NCBI GenBank assembly: GCA_017979445.1
Contig: CM030717.1
Span: 24,911,288 to 24,975,287 of the forward strand
Direction: 5' to 3'
DNA: 64,000 nucleotides
From: Akebia trifoliata
Taxonomy: Eukaryota; Streptophyta; Magnoliopsida; Ranunculales; Lardizabalaceae
Positions 34,378-44,639 of the stretch are shown here, piece by piece (position 1 is the stretch's first letter; the number at the start of each line of letters is the position of its first letter). The translations under genes were made by a program, and so were the position numbers. The notes below the pieces were generated by a model, which was given only the letters and a program-made list of their open reading frames with translations, made no database searches and was not told the DNA's origin.

Positions 34378-34401
34378 CTTTGGGGCCGCTGAACCGCTCC
34401 C
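34378..34401 (-). repeat. Terminal 24 bp of the MULE, present only on the right
   Basis: Read inward it begins GGGAGCGGTTCAGCGGCCCC and then joins the inverted repeat. The MITE at 34738-35114 has GGGAGCGGTTCAGCAGCCCC at both ends. The left end of the MULE starts at TCTTCCCAC without this stretch, so 24 bp were lost there. Confidence 0.75.
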
Positions 34402-34528
34402 ATATATATATATATATATATTTGTATTAAATGATAAAATAATAATTAAAATAGTAATACTAAAAAATAATCTATTGATTTTAAAAAAACTAATCAACTA
34501 AATCATGATTTAATCCCCAACTATTAAA
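34402..34528 (+). repeat. Direct repeat of MULE flank, right copy
   Basis: The AT run and TTTGTATTAAATGATAAAAT to CCCCAACTATTAAA match 24534-24656. Here the sequence continues (ATTATTATTTAATCACG), so this is probably the original flank and the left copy is derived. Confidence 0.8.
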
Positions 34529-34728
34529 ATTATTATTTAATCACGATTATTTTTCTAAAAATCAGATTTTTTCACTATGCCTTAGACTAGTCATATGCTC
34601 CTCCCATCAGACATGAGTTGGCCAAGTTCAAATGCAATCCTAATTGGTTTGTATCAGACTCAAATTGATTTTTGAGTTTTATTAAAAAAATTAAAATTCA
34701 TGTACATTTTATCTAATATTTATTTATT
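34529..34728. other. Spacer between the MULE flank and the MITE
   Basis: About 200 bases of AT-rich sequence with no feature that I can support. Confidence 0.6.
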
Positions 34729-34737
34729 TTAATTAAA
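34729..34737. repeat. 9-bp target duplication TTAATTAAA of the MITE, left copy
   Basis: TTAATTAAA precedes the MITE start GGGAGCGG and recurs at 35115-35123 after its end CCGCTCCC. Nine bases is the typical Mutator duplication. Confidence 0.9.
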
Positions 34738-35114
34738 GGGAGCGGTTCAGCAGCCCCATTATGGTGCCCCATATGGTGCTACGCATTTTTCAAAACATGG
34801 GTTACAAGCTTTGGAATGAGCTGATTTTTTGTGAGGATGATCTCTATAATGAGGAGATCATCCTCACCAAAAATCAGCTCATTCCAGAACTTCTAACCCT
34901 GTCAAAAGTGATTTACAAAAATTGGACGGTCCACAATTCTTCAACTTGTAAATTAGGGTTAGAAGTTTCAAAATGAACTGATTTTTTGTGATGATGATCT
35001 CTTCACCGTAGAGATCATCCTAATAAAAAATCAGCCTATCCCAAAACTTGTAACCCCATCAAAAATGATTTACAAAAAATGCGTGGCATCATAAGGGGCT
35101 GCTGAACCGCTCCC
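34738..35114. mobile_element. Foldback MITE of the Mutator superfamily, 377 bp
   Basis: The ends are perfect inverted repeats over GGGAGCGGTTCAGCAGCCCC, and similarity continues inward (TATGRTGCCAC..GCATTTTT). Inside are two further hairpins. One is at about 34817-34887, where GAGCTGATTTTTTGTGAGGATGATCTC pairs with its complement; a second, more diverged one lies at about 34974-35040. The DNA can therefore fold almost end to end. A 71-codon frame across it is a by-product. The terminal match to the MULE 336 bp to the left suggests that the same transposase could move both. Confidence 0.88.
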
Positions 35115-35123
35115 TTAATTAAA

Positions 35124-36731
35124 ATATTCATCAAAATTAAAAAAATGGTGAGAGATGATGGTAAATTTATTATTTTATAACATATATAGGGATGTCCAGC
35201 TACTCCGAGTTTAACGATTGAAATAGATGTTGACATAACAACTCCTAATTTCAATAATTTCCCTTTTAAATGGCTTGAGTGGGGAACAACCTCTATGTTG
35301 ACACGGCAGCTCCTATTTTCAATATTTTCACTTTTAAATGACTTGAGACCCTCAATGTTTTGGAGAACATTGGAGTCTCTCCCTTTTCACTTTTCTTATT
35401 TTATTTATTTATTATTATTTTTATGATTAAGTTTGACTTGAATCCATGATCTCAAAATTGTTTTCTGATATGTCAATCCAATTGAATTATGGGTCTAAAT
35501 CCAATTTCTTGAATAAGTTCTTGAGGGACATATATAAGTATGTATTATAAGAACATGGTTTAAAACACGATTTCTCATCTCCTCCTAATATCAAGTTGAC
35601 TCCTCAGAGACATTTCATCTTCAACAGTTAAACTATTAAAATCGATTCAAAATTATCTATCATAGAGGTATTGTTTGGGTTGGATTGGGCATTGTTAGTT
35701 CTACCACTAAATTTAGTGGTATTGAATTTTGTGGGTTCAATCAAAGTCCTGAATCTTACTTTTTAGATTAGACTAGGTTGAGGTGGAATAACGGGCCAAA
35801 ATGATAGCCCAATCTATAATGCTATAAGTAGCTCTGAATTCTGAGGGATTACATTGAACTTGGCCAGGTCGTTGGTTGTAACGAGTCTATGGTGCAGTGC
35901 GGACAATAAGATAAACCCAGAATCTAGGGTTTTTGTTGGGTGTGTCATGTATGTGACCTAATCTTTCAAAGTTTAGGTTCACCGACACTAGAAAGAAATA
36001 TAATAGTATTTAAATCCAAGTATGTCTTATTAGGGGTGAAGAATATAGCTTCTCATTTCATCTAACTCACTCTTATTTATATAATCTGCTTTTTGTTCTT
36101 TTGTTGGTGAGACATACAACATTCGAATCCCACACCTTTTCTTTCCACAGTCTGTCTTTTCTATGAAATGGAAACATTAGAATGAAAGTTGTAACAAACC
36201 GTCTAAGATCATTGATTGGATATTCATCACTTATAGAGAAAATTATTTGAACAGTGATATATTTTGCAAAAAAGAAAAAAGACTGAATCAATCACACATT
36301 TTTTTAATATTTACAAATAATAATATATCTGATTTTGTAATTATCTTTTGTACAAAAATAGTTATATATCAAGCAAATTTTGATGAATTTACCTTTATAA
36401 ATAAGTAATTTTAGCAAAAGTTAAAAGTGTATGCTCCAAAAGACAGATTTAATCTTCACGGGACCTCACATGGATGATTAGTGGAAAAGACCTCACAAAC
36501 AAGATAAGTTCCTTTCTTATTTGCACCCAAAACAAAAAAAAAACCAAAAGAATTGATGTATAATTGTGAAATTTCAACAAGAAACATAACCAAAAGTATG
36601 ATTCGTGGAACCAAATAAAATCTTATAAAATCCGGTATGAAAAACAAGTGATGTGAAAAAAAAAAAATTAAAATTTCCAACAGAGGAGGATATAATCAAC
36701 CAATAGATTGAGGTAAGGCATGTCTATTCGA
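35124..36731. other. Intergenic stretch, no gene seen
   Basis: About 1.6 kb of AT-rich DNA. Frames are short, none carries a domain I know, and I see no inverted or direct repeats at LTR scale. Confidence 0.5.
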
Positions 36732-36744
36732 GATCTTACATTTT

Positions 36745-36861
36745 CTTAGCTAAGTGGTAAAATCTTGTGAAGGTTGTTCCCAAGGTCTTAGGTTCAAACC
36801 CCTTGCTGATCCCTTATGCTAACCACTAACCCCGCCTAGCAGCAAAAAATAAAAAAGAAGC
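36745..36861 (+). mobile_element. tRNA-derived SINE with target duplication
   Basis: Box A (CTTAGCTAAGTGGTAAAATC, 36745-36764) and box B (GGTCTTAGGTTCAAACCCC, 36784-36802) are spaced like a tRNA gene, but no acceptor stem or cloverleaf follows. The unit ends in an A-rich tail. GATCTTACATTTT (36732-36744) and GGTCTTATATTTT (36862-36874) flank it and agree at 11 of 13 bases, a plausible aged duplication. So it is a SINE, not a tRNA gene. Confidence 0.65.
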
Positions 36862-37049
36862 GGTCTTATATTTTAATTGATGACGCAATCTTTGATGCTT
36901 GAATGTTCTACATTTAATATATAATTCCATGAACACATAAAATTCATGATCTTGAATCCAGCAAATATCTCAAGATTCATTCAATATAATCATATTCATA
37001 ATATTTAAGAATTTCGAAAGCAGACCTTGCGATATTGATTGTAGAGAGT

Positions 37050-37602
37050 AATAATGATACGTTATCTAGACCGTACGGGTGTCCTAATAGAGTAAGTGGT
37101 ACCTGGAACGAACCAATCCTGCCCAACAGCAGGGCAGACCAAGTTAGTAATGCCTAGTCTGGTTGATGGGGCAGGATAATTTAAGGAGAAATCTGGTCTG
37201 CTTAGTCGGGCAGGCCTAGTTTGAATATCTACGTGATTTTAGAATACGCATATCCAGTTTGAAGATCTCGAAAGAGATTTCTCAGGAATCTTAGACTTAA
37301 TCTTAGAGATCTCAATTTCGTTTAAGGTCTTTGTAATCAGGGGATTCATTGTAATCACATCTCAATTAAAGGGGAAACTCTTATCTGAAGGGAGAACCTA
37401 TAAATAAGGGAATCAACAAAGGCGAGGGGGTCGTTTTTGGGGGCTGAGAAAAGAAGGGCTAAAACTATTTTTCTTATAATTCTAACTTAGGCATGGAAGA
37501 ATCATTGGTAGGTACCACACCAGTGATTATAGGAGGAACTCAAGATCTACTTCGGATCAGTAGGCAGGGTCGATCAAAGTAAAACTCGATTCCGCCTCTA
37601 CA
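37050..37602 (+). mobile_element. 5' LTR of a Tat-lineage Ty3/gypsy element (left edge approximate)
   Basis: A TATA box (CCTATAAATAAGG, 37397-37409) and a TAACTTAGGCATGGAAGAATC segment (about 37485) have the usual plan of Tat LTRs. The LTR ends CCTCTACA at 37602, followed by a primer-site-like sequence. I could not find the start with confidence; a TGATACG at about 37056 is possible. Confidence 0.55.
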
Positions 37603-37606
37603 AATT

Positions 37607-37624
37607 TGGCGTCATCCATGGGAA
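37607..37624 (+). other. Primer binding site-like sequence of the Tat element
   Basis: TGGCGTCATCCATGGGAA lies 4 bases after the LTR end. It resembles the common plant gypsy site TGGCGCCGTCTGTGGGAA with substitutions, mostly transitions. Confidence 0.6.
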
Positions 37625-38099
37625 TTGCTACAACAAATTGATTTCAGTAGAAACAATGGCGAGACCTACCAAATCAACCGATGAAAATGATCTTTTGCCT
37701 GTTGCACCTACTGTGGAGGCTAATATCTTGACTTGACCAAAAGAGATGAAAAAGTAACAAGAGGAGTTGCAGAAGAAAATGGATGACGTAGTTGAATAGA
37801 ATCGAGAGTTGAGTTAGCACATGGAGAATTAACAAAAAGAAAGGTAATAGCTTCTACCACCTGTCGCAATGATCTAGATTCAAATGCAGAATGCATTTCT
37901 TGATTGTGAGACCCCAGTGAAAGGGAAGATACTAAAGTCACGACCACCACAACAACTTGAGTTGAGCCCATGATGGGTTTGACGTAAAAAGAGGTCAAAG
38001 ATATGATGCGAAAAAAATGAGGTAGTAAAGAGCATTGATATCGACTTGGTGGTTGCTCAAGCTATTAGGAGAATTCAAAAATCTCCATTTATGATTGAG

Positions 38100-38676
38100 A
38101 TCTTGTTTGAGGAGATCCAAAATAAATTGTATCACCATGTTTCAACCCTTATTCAGGAACAAAGGATCCAGTCAAGCATTTGTTCCATTTTTGACAAATG
38201 CTCACTTATGGGAGAGGAATGAAGGCTTGATGTGCAAGATGTTTCTTTTTAGTCTATAGGAAAACATCCTGACCTGGTTTAACAACTTGTTGAGTAGGTC
38301 AATAGCTTATTTTCAGGAACTCTACATTGCTTTTGTGGCGTACAACATCGACAACAGGAAAATTGGCGAGGATGTGGATGTTTTGCTCAACATACGGATG
38401 CAGCAGGGAGAAAGTCTCATATATTTCACGAGAAGATTTAGAGAAGAGGCCATGGCCTTAGAGAGCTGTGATGAGAGAACCATAGTGGTGGCTTTCAGGA
38501 ACTCTCTACTACCTAAATTAGGATTATACATATTACTGGCGAATATGAGGCTAGAAACCCTAAGTGAGTTGTTCAAAAACGTAGAGAAATACATCCAATT
38601 AAATGATGATCCTCAAAATTTGATTGAAAAAAGTAAGGTAATACACATAGTGGCCAAGCCTGACAAACAACAATGA
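38100..38676 (+). pseudogene. gag (capsid) relic of the Tat element
   Basis: The longest open stretch (38287-38676, no ATG at its start) contains FQELYIAFVAYNIDNRKIGEDVDVLLNIRMQ, then ESLIYFTRRFREEAMALESC and LLPKLGLYILLANM. It follows the retrotransposon gag pattern (L...Q...ESLR.F..RF..E...). Preceding coding-like text (38130-38290) is broken by stops, with TAG and TGA in several places. Gag would form the virus-like particle; this copy cannot. Confidence 0.75.
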
Positions 38677-39054
38677 TTGTAATTGAAGAAAAAGAAGGTG
38701 CAGCCTAAGTAGGGCAAGGGGCAAAAAAATGAAGGGATGTACTTCCCCATGCTTCCTAGTGAGATCCTGCCTCTTATTGTAAATGAGCCTTATTTTGAGT
38801 GGCTGACACCACATCCTCAAATGTGCGAGTTCATGCTACAAATAAATGTCAAGTTCTGAGAAAGTCTGTTGCAGAGGTTGACAGAATAGGGTTTCTTAGG
38901 AGATTTGTTGAAGAAAGGAATGCCAGGCTATCCTCGAGATGGAAATCAAAGGTTAGAGTAGCCTCTTGGGAAATGCCAAGATAGGAAGGCCATAGTGATT
39001 CATGTTATGTTAGATCATGAACCTAAGAAGTTAGGGTAGAACAAGAACGACAGA

Positions 39055-39300
39055 ATGGTAAAGAGGTTGCGGACAGAACACTTCATGAACATTTACACGA
39101 TTAGGAGCGGACCCACAGACGGTATGGTAAGGCCACATTATGATACTCTGTTGGTAACCCTTCAGGTTGGCACTTTTACTCTTAAAAGAGTGTTGATTGA
39201 TAGTGGTAGCTCAGTCGACATTTTGTATGTCTCAACCTTCCAAGAAATGGGGTTGAGTAGGAGTGTAATAACCTAAGTGGGAGCTCCCTTGATTGAATTT
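39055..39300 (+). pseudogene. Aspartic protease relic of the Tat element
   Basis: The frame from 39055 reads VRPHYDTLLVTLQVGTFTLK, then RVLIDSGSSVDILYVSTFQEMG. DSGSS holds the catalytic Asp of retroviral-type proteases, and DIL..F..M is the usual follow-up in Tat elements. A TAA at 39274 ends the frame. The domain core itself is well kept. Confidence 0.82.
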
Positions 39301-39769
39301 GATGGAAGGTCAAGCCAACCTTGGGGGAGATAGTTTTGCCTATAATTTTAATGACTAGGTTTGTGGTCGTTGAAGCAAGCTCTCTATACAATGTCATCCT
39401 TGATAGATAGTGGACGCATGAGATGAGGGTTGTCTCGGCAACTTACTAGCAGGTCTTGAGGTTGCCAACATTGCAAGGGATGTGGGACATCAGGGGAGAC
39501 CAAATGGCAGTCCAGGTGTGCACATTGGGCCAAGAGGAGTGCGTAGAAAGTGAAGGTCACCAATAACAATTGTAATAAAGGGAAGGTGAGTAGAATGGAA
39601 CATTCCGCTTGAAGAACGCCCAAATGGTGGATATAGGGGAAGGAAAGTAGATCGGAGTAGGGGTAGAATTAAGTCAAAGAGAGCTTGAGGATCTGACAGA
39701 TTATATAAAGAGAAGCAAGGATGTCTTTGTATGATCGATAGAAGATATGCCTAGAATCAACGCTGAAGT

Positions 39770-41100
39770 GATCTGTCGTCAGGTAACTGTTAAGCCAAGC
39801 ATAATGCCAATGAAGCAGAAGCTGAGGAGATTAGTATTGCACCTAAAGAAGTGGTAAATAAAGAGGTAAAAAAACTTATCAGAGTAGGATTCATTAAGGA
39901 ATTACTGTTTCCTGACTAGATAGCCAATATTGTGACAATATTGAAAAAGAATGGGAAGGTCAAGGTGTACATCGACTTCACGAACCTAAATGAAGCCTAC
40001 CCAAATGACAACTTCCCAATACCCAGAATTGATCAGCTAATTGATACCATGTCGGGTTATGAGAGATTGTTTTTCATGAACGGCTACTCTGGCTATAATC
40101 AAATTTAACTCTGCATTGAGGATCAAGAGAAGACTACCTTCATCACTGAACAAGGATTTTATGCTATAAAGTTATGTTATTCGAGCTGAAAAATGCAAGA
40201 ATGACCTACTAGATGTTAGTGATGGAGTTTTTTAGGGACCTATTGGGAAAAACTACGAAAGTTTACATCGATGATTTTTTGGTGAAGAACAGAAAGTAGA
40301 GAATACCACATTGCAGATCTAAAGGAAGTATTTTTACAAGTAAAAAAGGTTGGGATGAAGTTTAACCCAGAAAAATGCACTTATGTGCTAACCTTGGGAA
40401 AATTCTTAGGTTACTTGATCACAAAGATAGGGATAGAAGCTAACTCAGACCAGATCAGAGCACTACTCGAGATGCATTCTCCAAAAACTCAAAAGTAGGT
40501 CTAGAAGCTTATTGGAAGGGTAGTAGCTCTAAAAAGGTTCATATCCAGATCTTCAGATAAGTGCAAACCTTTGTACCAATTATTACGGAAGAACAAAAAA
40601 TTTGAATGGACAGAGAAGTGTGAACATGTTTTCGTTGAGCTGAAAAAGTATTTAGGACGACCACCAATCCTCTCAAAATTAGAAGCTGGAGAGGATCTTG
40701 GACTATACCAAACTATTTCAGAATGTGCGCACAGCTCAGTCTAGGTCAGAGTAGGGTCCGCAGTAGAGCAACCCATTTATTTCCTTAGTAAGACCTTAAT
40801 AGACGTGGAAATTAGGTACTCAAATATTGAAAAGATGGGCCTAGCCTCAGTCTACACAACTATTCGACTGAGGCTTTATTTTCAAGCACATAAAGTTCAA
40901 GTAATTATTGAGTACCCATTCAAATCAGTATTGGGAAAGACAAAAGGATCTGGCAAAATGGCAAAGTAGGTAGTTCAATTGGCTGAGTTTGGGCCTGAGT
41001 ACAAGCCTAGTGTATCCTTGAAGGGGCAAACGATTGTCAATTTCTTGGATAATTTTCCAATAAAAGAAAAGGTAAGTCTACAGATAAAAGAGTTGGAGAG
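39770..41100 (+). pseudogene. Reverse transcriptase and first RNase H relic of the Tat element
   Basis: Pieces in shifting frames follow the RT order. KVYIDFTNLNEAYPNDNFPI (39960-40020), FFMNGYSGYNQI (about 40070) and VYIDDFLVK (about 40261) include both catalytic Asp residues of the YxDD box. Then come KFLGYLI and a connection region. The RNase H part includes PIYFLSKTLIDVEIRYSNIEK (40770-40830) and RLYFQAHKVQVI. There are many stop codons, often TAG or TAA where Trp, Gln or Lys is expected. No function remains. Confidence 0.8.
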
Positions 41101-41109
41101 GGCAGAGAA

Positions 41110-41469
41110 ATGGGAAGAATTAGGTGACCAGTTATGATGGAAAGATTACGTGAATGGGTATTCAAACTTGGAAGGTTTTGGAATTGGAGTAGTGGTACTT
41201 ACCTCAAACGGTACCATACTAAGGTATCAAATAATGAAGCAAAATATGAGGCGACAATGCTCAATCTGAATATGCTAACGGGGTTGGGAGTCAAAGAAGT
41301 CATAGTCTACAGTGATTTACAACTAGTGGTCAACATGTCAATGAAACATTTGAGGCATGGGATCTTAGAATGCAGCTCGACCTTGAAAAAATTAGGTCTG
41401 TCATACTTCAAGTGGGAGAAGTAAGGGTAGAGCTTATACCTAGAACGGATAATAAGCATGCAAACACCC
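41110..41469 (+). pseudogene. Second (archaeal-type) RNase H relic, Tat hallmark
   Basis: After the first RNase H a second one follows: NLEGFGIGVV near 41165, TSNGTILRYQ, then SNNEAKYEATMLNLNMLTGLG, VIVYSDLQLVVN and finally VELIPRTDNKHANTL at 41425-41468. A tandem second RNase H of this type is the mark of the Tat lineage within Ty3/gypsy. Some bases are missing before SNNEA, which shifts the frame. The text breaks off at about 41470, where copia-derived sequence enters. Confidence 0.78.
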
Positions 41470-41806
41470 TGCTGTGTCTCTTGTTATTTGGTTTCATTGT
41501 GTGTTGGCTTTTGGGTGGTTCGCCCTTTGTCAACAACTGACAAAAAGGGGGAGAAGGCATCCCACCTGTGAATACATGTTTTAATGCAGGCATATATGAA
41601 TAATGCAAGGAGTAAGGGAGAGATATTGCTGTCTTACATCCTTTATCTGAAAATGTATCTGTAATCTTTTAAGAGTTTACTATTTTATTTTTGTATATCT
41701 TGTGTAAGATCATGTTGGGCTCTACATGTAATTGATTACTTTTACAAATGGTTCACAGTTGGTAGTCCAGGATTGGTTTTGTCTTGTAATTGACAAAGGG
41801 GGAGAT
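41470..41806 (+). mobile_element. 3' internal end of a copia-type element with polypurine tract
   Basis: This is non-coding sequence that interrupts the Tat element. It includes two GACAAA..GGGGGAG stretches (41539-41556, and 41792-41804 AAAGGGGGAGATTG). The second is a standard copia polypurine tract placed directly before the LTR start at 41807. Confidence 0.65.
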
Positions 41807-43294
41807 TGTTAGTATCATGTTTTGTAAATTCCAAGATTAGTCGTATGTTGTCATGTTGTAACCACTGGAAGATATTGTTCGTATGCATTACATCAACGAC
41901 AAATCCGTAGTGTATCAAAACCAATCAAGGAGGACAAGGGACATTTTCACCCATGGAGCATCAGAACAAGTTATTATCGAAGCATCTTGTGAGTGTTCTA
42001 AGGTCATCCCAAAACCAGCTCTATCTCAAGGGAAACAGAAGCTATCGGCAGGAGTGAAGGATCCACCGTCAGCCACTGACAGAACAAAATGAGAAAACAT
42101 TTATCGGTGGCAGAAGCTTAAACTTGTCGGTTCCACCGACAGAATAGTCATTAGTTCCACCGATGAACAACTTATCGGTCCCACCGACATCCACCGACAG
42201 ATCAAATTGGGAAAACTTCTATCGGTGGCAGAAGCTCTAACTTGTCGGCTCCACCGAAAGAATAGTCATCGGTCCCACCAATGAACAACTAGTCGGTCCC
42301 ACCGACTTCCACCGCCAGAACTAATTGAGAAATCATCTATCGGTGGCAGAAGCATGGTTTTTCCGGTTCCAGCGTTATAATGCTCATCGGTCCCACCGAT
42401 AATACTACTGATAGTGTTCAACGGTAAGATTTTCAACCGTTAAGTTTGGTCGGTGCCACCGACAGGAAGCCGTTGAGAGTAATTTTTATAAAATAGAAGC
42501 TCTAGGCTTCATTATTTTTTTGATCAACAACTTCTGAGTTAAGTCCAAGCAAATAAGTACATTTCAAAAAGGCTTAACAAAGTAAGAAGAATCGTGAGGT
42601 GAAGTCAAAATCATGCACATCAAGCTACTTCTTCTGAGTTTATTAAGCTTCACTTACTTCATCTTTCAAGCATTTACATTCTAACATTGAGCTAGGTGAG
42701 GAGCCAAAGATGAAGGAAGTAGTGAATAACTAAAGAATAACAAACTCACCTTATTCATCATAATTGTGAGTTTGATTGTTCTGTTTTAATTTCAAAAATA
42801 CTCTTGTAATAGTTTACTTGATTTCTTCTTCAAAATCAAGCACTTGATTGAGTTGCGGACTCAAGTTGAGTGATAAATGTTGTTGAGTTTCCGAAGTATA
42901 AAACTCAGACATTTTGAGTGGATGTGGTTCACTCAATCTTAGGGTTACAGAATTAACCCCGAAAAATTCTATGTACGGTTTAAGGTAAACCAAAAACCTC
43001 AGTTTTAGTAAACATCGAAGAACTATCAATTGGGGTTCTCTTGAGAGTGGACTTAGGCACAATTGTTGAACCACTATAAATTGCGTGTTGTGTGTTTCTC
43101 TCTAATTTCCTTATCTTCATGCAAATCTAAATGTATATCATGATTGATCATTGCTTGCATAAATCTTTTATTTCATGAATGATTTCGTGAATGTATCAAT
43201 AGAATGAATTCATTAAAAATTCAGTCACACTTAAGTGTTCATATTTAGAAGAATTTTTAAATAGTCCTATTCACCCCCCTTTTAGGTCTATACA
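41807..43294 (+). mobile_element. Copia-type LTR with a CGGT/ACCG palindrome cluster
   Basis: It starts TGTTAGTATCATG after the polypurine tract and ends TCTATACA before a TATCAAAGCC primer-site remnant. CCTATTCACCCCCCTTTTAGG near its end is typical of plant copia LTR ends. Between 42056 and 42470 the LTR holds about ten copies of TCGGTSCCACCGA-like palindromes and ATCGGTGGCAGAAG units. At about 42480-42500 there is a weak TATA-like TTTATAAAATAG. Confidence 0.75.
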
Positions 43295-43600
43295 TTATCA
43301 AAGCCAGTAATTTCAGGGGTTCTCTTGGGAGTGGACTTAGGCACAATTGTTGAACCACTATAAATTGCGTGTTGTGTGTTTCTCTCTAATTTCCTTATCT
43401 TCATGCAAATCTAAATGTATATCATGATTGATCATTGCTTGCATAAATCTTTTGTTTCATGAATGATTTGGTGAATGTATCAATAGAATGAATTCATTAA
43501 AAATTCAGTCACACTTAAGTGTTCATATTTAGAAGAATTTTTAAATAGTCCTATTCACCCCCCTTTTAGGTCTATACATTATCAAAGCCAGTAATTTCAG
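43032..43600 (+). repeat. 284-bp tandem duplication spanning the copia LTR end and primer site
   Basis: 43032-43315 and 43316-43599 are near-identical, both running from GGGGTTCTCTTG to GCCAGTAATTTCA. The unit contains the last part of the LTR, the LTR end, and the primer-site remnant TTATCAAAGCCAG. A few differences (TTGAGAG/TTGGGAG, ATTTCG/ATTTGG) show it is not an assembly copy of zero divergence. Confidence 0.88.
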
Positions 43601-44030
43601 AATCCAATCACCGTTTTCCTTTAGTTGGGGCAACTGCTTGATCACCCTAAGGATGCAAGACGAGTAAAGGCTAGAGTAGAGCATTATACCTTCTTGGATG
43701 GGTAGTTGTATAGAAAATCTGTGGGTGGGCCACTCCTATGCTGCCTAACCTTAGAAGAGGTAGAAGAAGTGTTGAGTAAAATTCACGAAGAAGATTACAA
43801 GAATCATTTAGGTGCAAGGTCGTTGGCCCATAAAATACTCTAACAAGGGTATTTCTAGCCGTATTTACAGAAAAATGATGTCATGCATGTTAGACGTTGT
43901 GATAACTGCCAGAGACATACGAGGATCATCCATCATCCATCCGTTCAGCTCAACTCGATAGTTAGTCCATTGTTTTTTTGTCGTGGGGGATAGACTTGAT
44001 TGGTCCATTGCCTAGGTGTCCCAATCGTGT
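43601..44030 (+). pseudogene. Integrase zinc-finger relic of the Tat element (continues after the copia insertion)
   Basis: The sequence returns to Tat pol text: DEGQLYRKS-like and CLTLEEVEEVLSKIHEEDYKNHLGARSLAHKIL (read here across 43680-43840), then DVMHVRRCDNCQRHTRI. This is the HHCC zinc finger of integrase (H..H, C..C). Stops replace Trp and Arg/Gln codons. The text fades near 44030, before the catalytic core, so the element is truncated on the right. Confidence 0.75.
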
Positions 44031-44330
44031 TCTTTCAAAGCTAGGCCGTGCGACACAAAGAGAGTTAATCCACAAACAAGTCTGTAAAATAATTAAAAAA
44101 TGATTACATCAACATGAAACTAGCATCAACAAGAAGTTGTCATTAACACGGAGTTGGTAAAATATTTTAAAAAAGAATTACATCAGCATGAAGCTGGCAT
44201 CGATATGGAGTCATTATAAAATTTTGAAAAAGAAATTACATCAGCACGGGGCTGGCATTAACACGGAGCCGGTATAATATTTTAAAAAAGTAGATTATTG
44301 TAAACAAGTTGAGTTGGAAACATATTTTTT
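44031..44330. repeat. Tandem repeat of about 60-70 bp, three copies
   Basis: Units beginning ATTACATCARCAYGRRRCTRGCATYRA start at about 44103, 44173 and 44235. Each ends in an A-rich TATTTTAAAAAAG-like stretch. No coding frame is kept. Confidence 0.7.
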
Positions 44331-44639
44331 GTTAGCCCCCAATTTAATTATCTAAAATCAAGGCCGACCAGTCAGACCTCCAGGGAAGAGGTGGTGCACA
44401 AGGCATTCTGAAATAACCTTATTTCATTGAATATACATAATCTATTCCCCTCGTATCAACAGGGCAAGATCGTTCTTAGGCATCGACTTTAGTCAAGAAT
44501 TGTAATTGGCGCTTAAATTTTTTTTTTTTTTAATTTAAATTTTTTTTAAATTATTATATATTTTTTCAAATCTAATTTGTTGAGAAAATATTTGGATTGA
44601 TTTAGATTGATTGTTGATCTTCAGGATCACATATGAATC

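Larger units (their letters stand above)
24657..34401. mobile_element. Large Mutator-like element (MULE) with two convergent genes
   Basis: The ends are inverted copies of each other: 24657-25033 against 33959-34377. Inside lie a rightward FAR1-type transposase gene, PPR and P450 fragments, a SINE-like unit and a leftward hybrid-binding-domain gene. The outermost 24 bp on the right (34378-34401) ends in the reverse complement of GGGAGCGGTTCAGCGGCCCC, matching at 19 of 20 bases the ends of the MITE at 34738-35114, so I take it as the true right terminus. The left end lacks the matching 24 bp. The termini, FAR1/MULE transposase and the 9-bp duplication of the related MITE place it in the Mutator superfamily, nearer to FAR1-type elements such as Jittery than to MuDR. 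Confidence 0.85.

Noticed and set aside
36745..36802. tRNA gene
   Set aside because: Box A and box B are present but no acceptor-stem pairing or complete cloverleaf can be drawn; flanking duplications and an A-rich tail favour a SINE.
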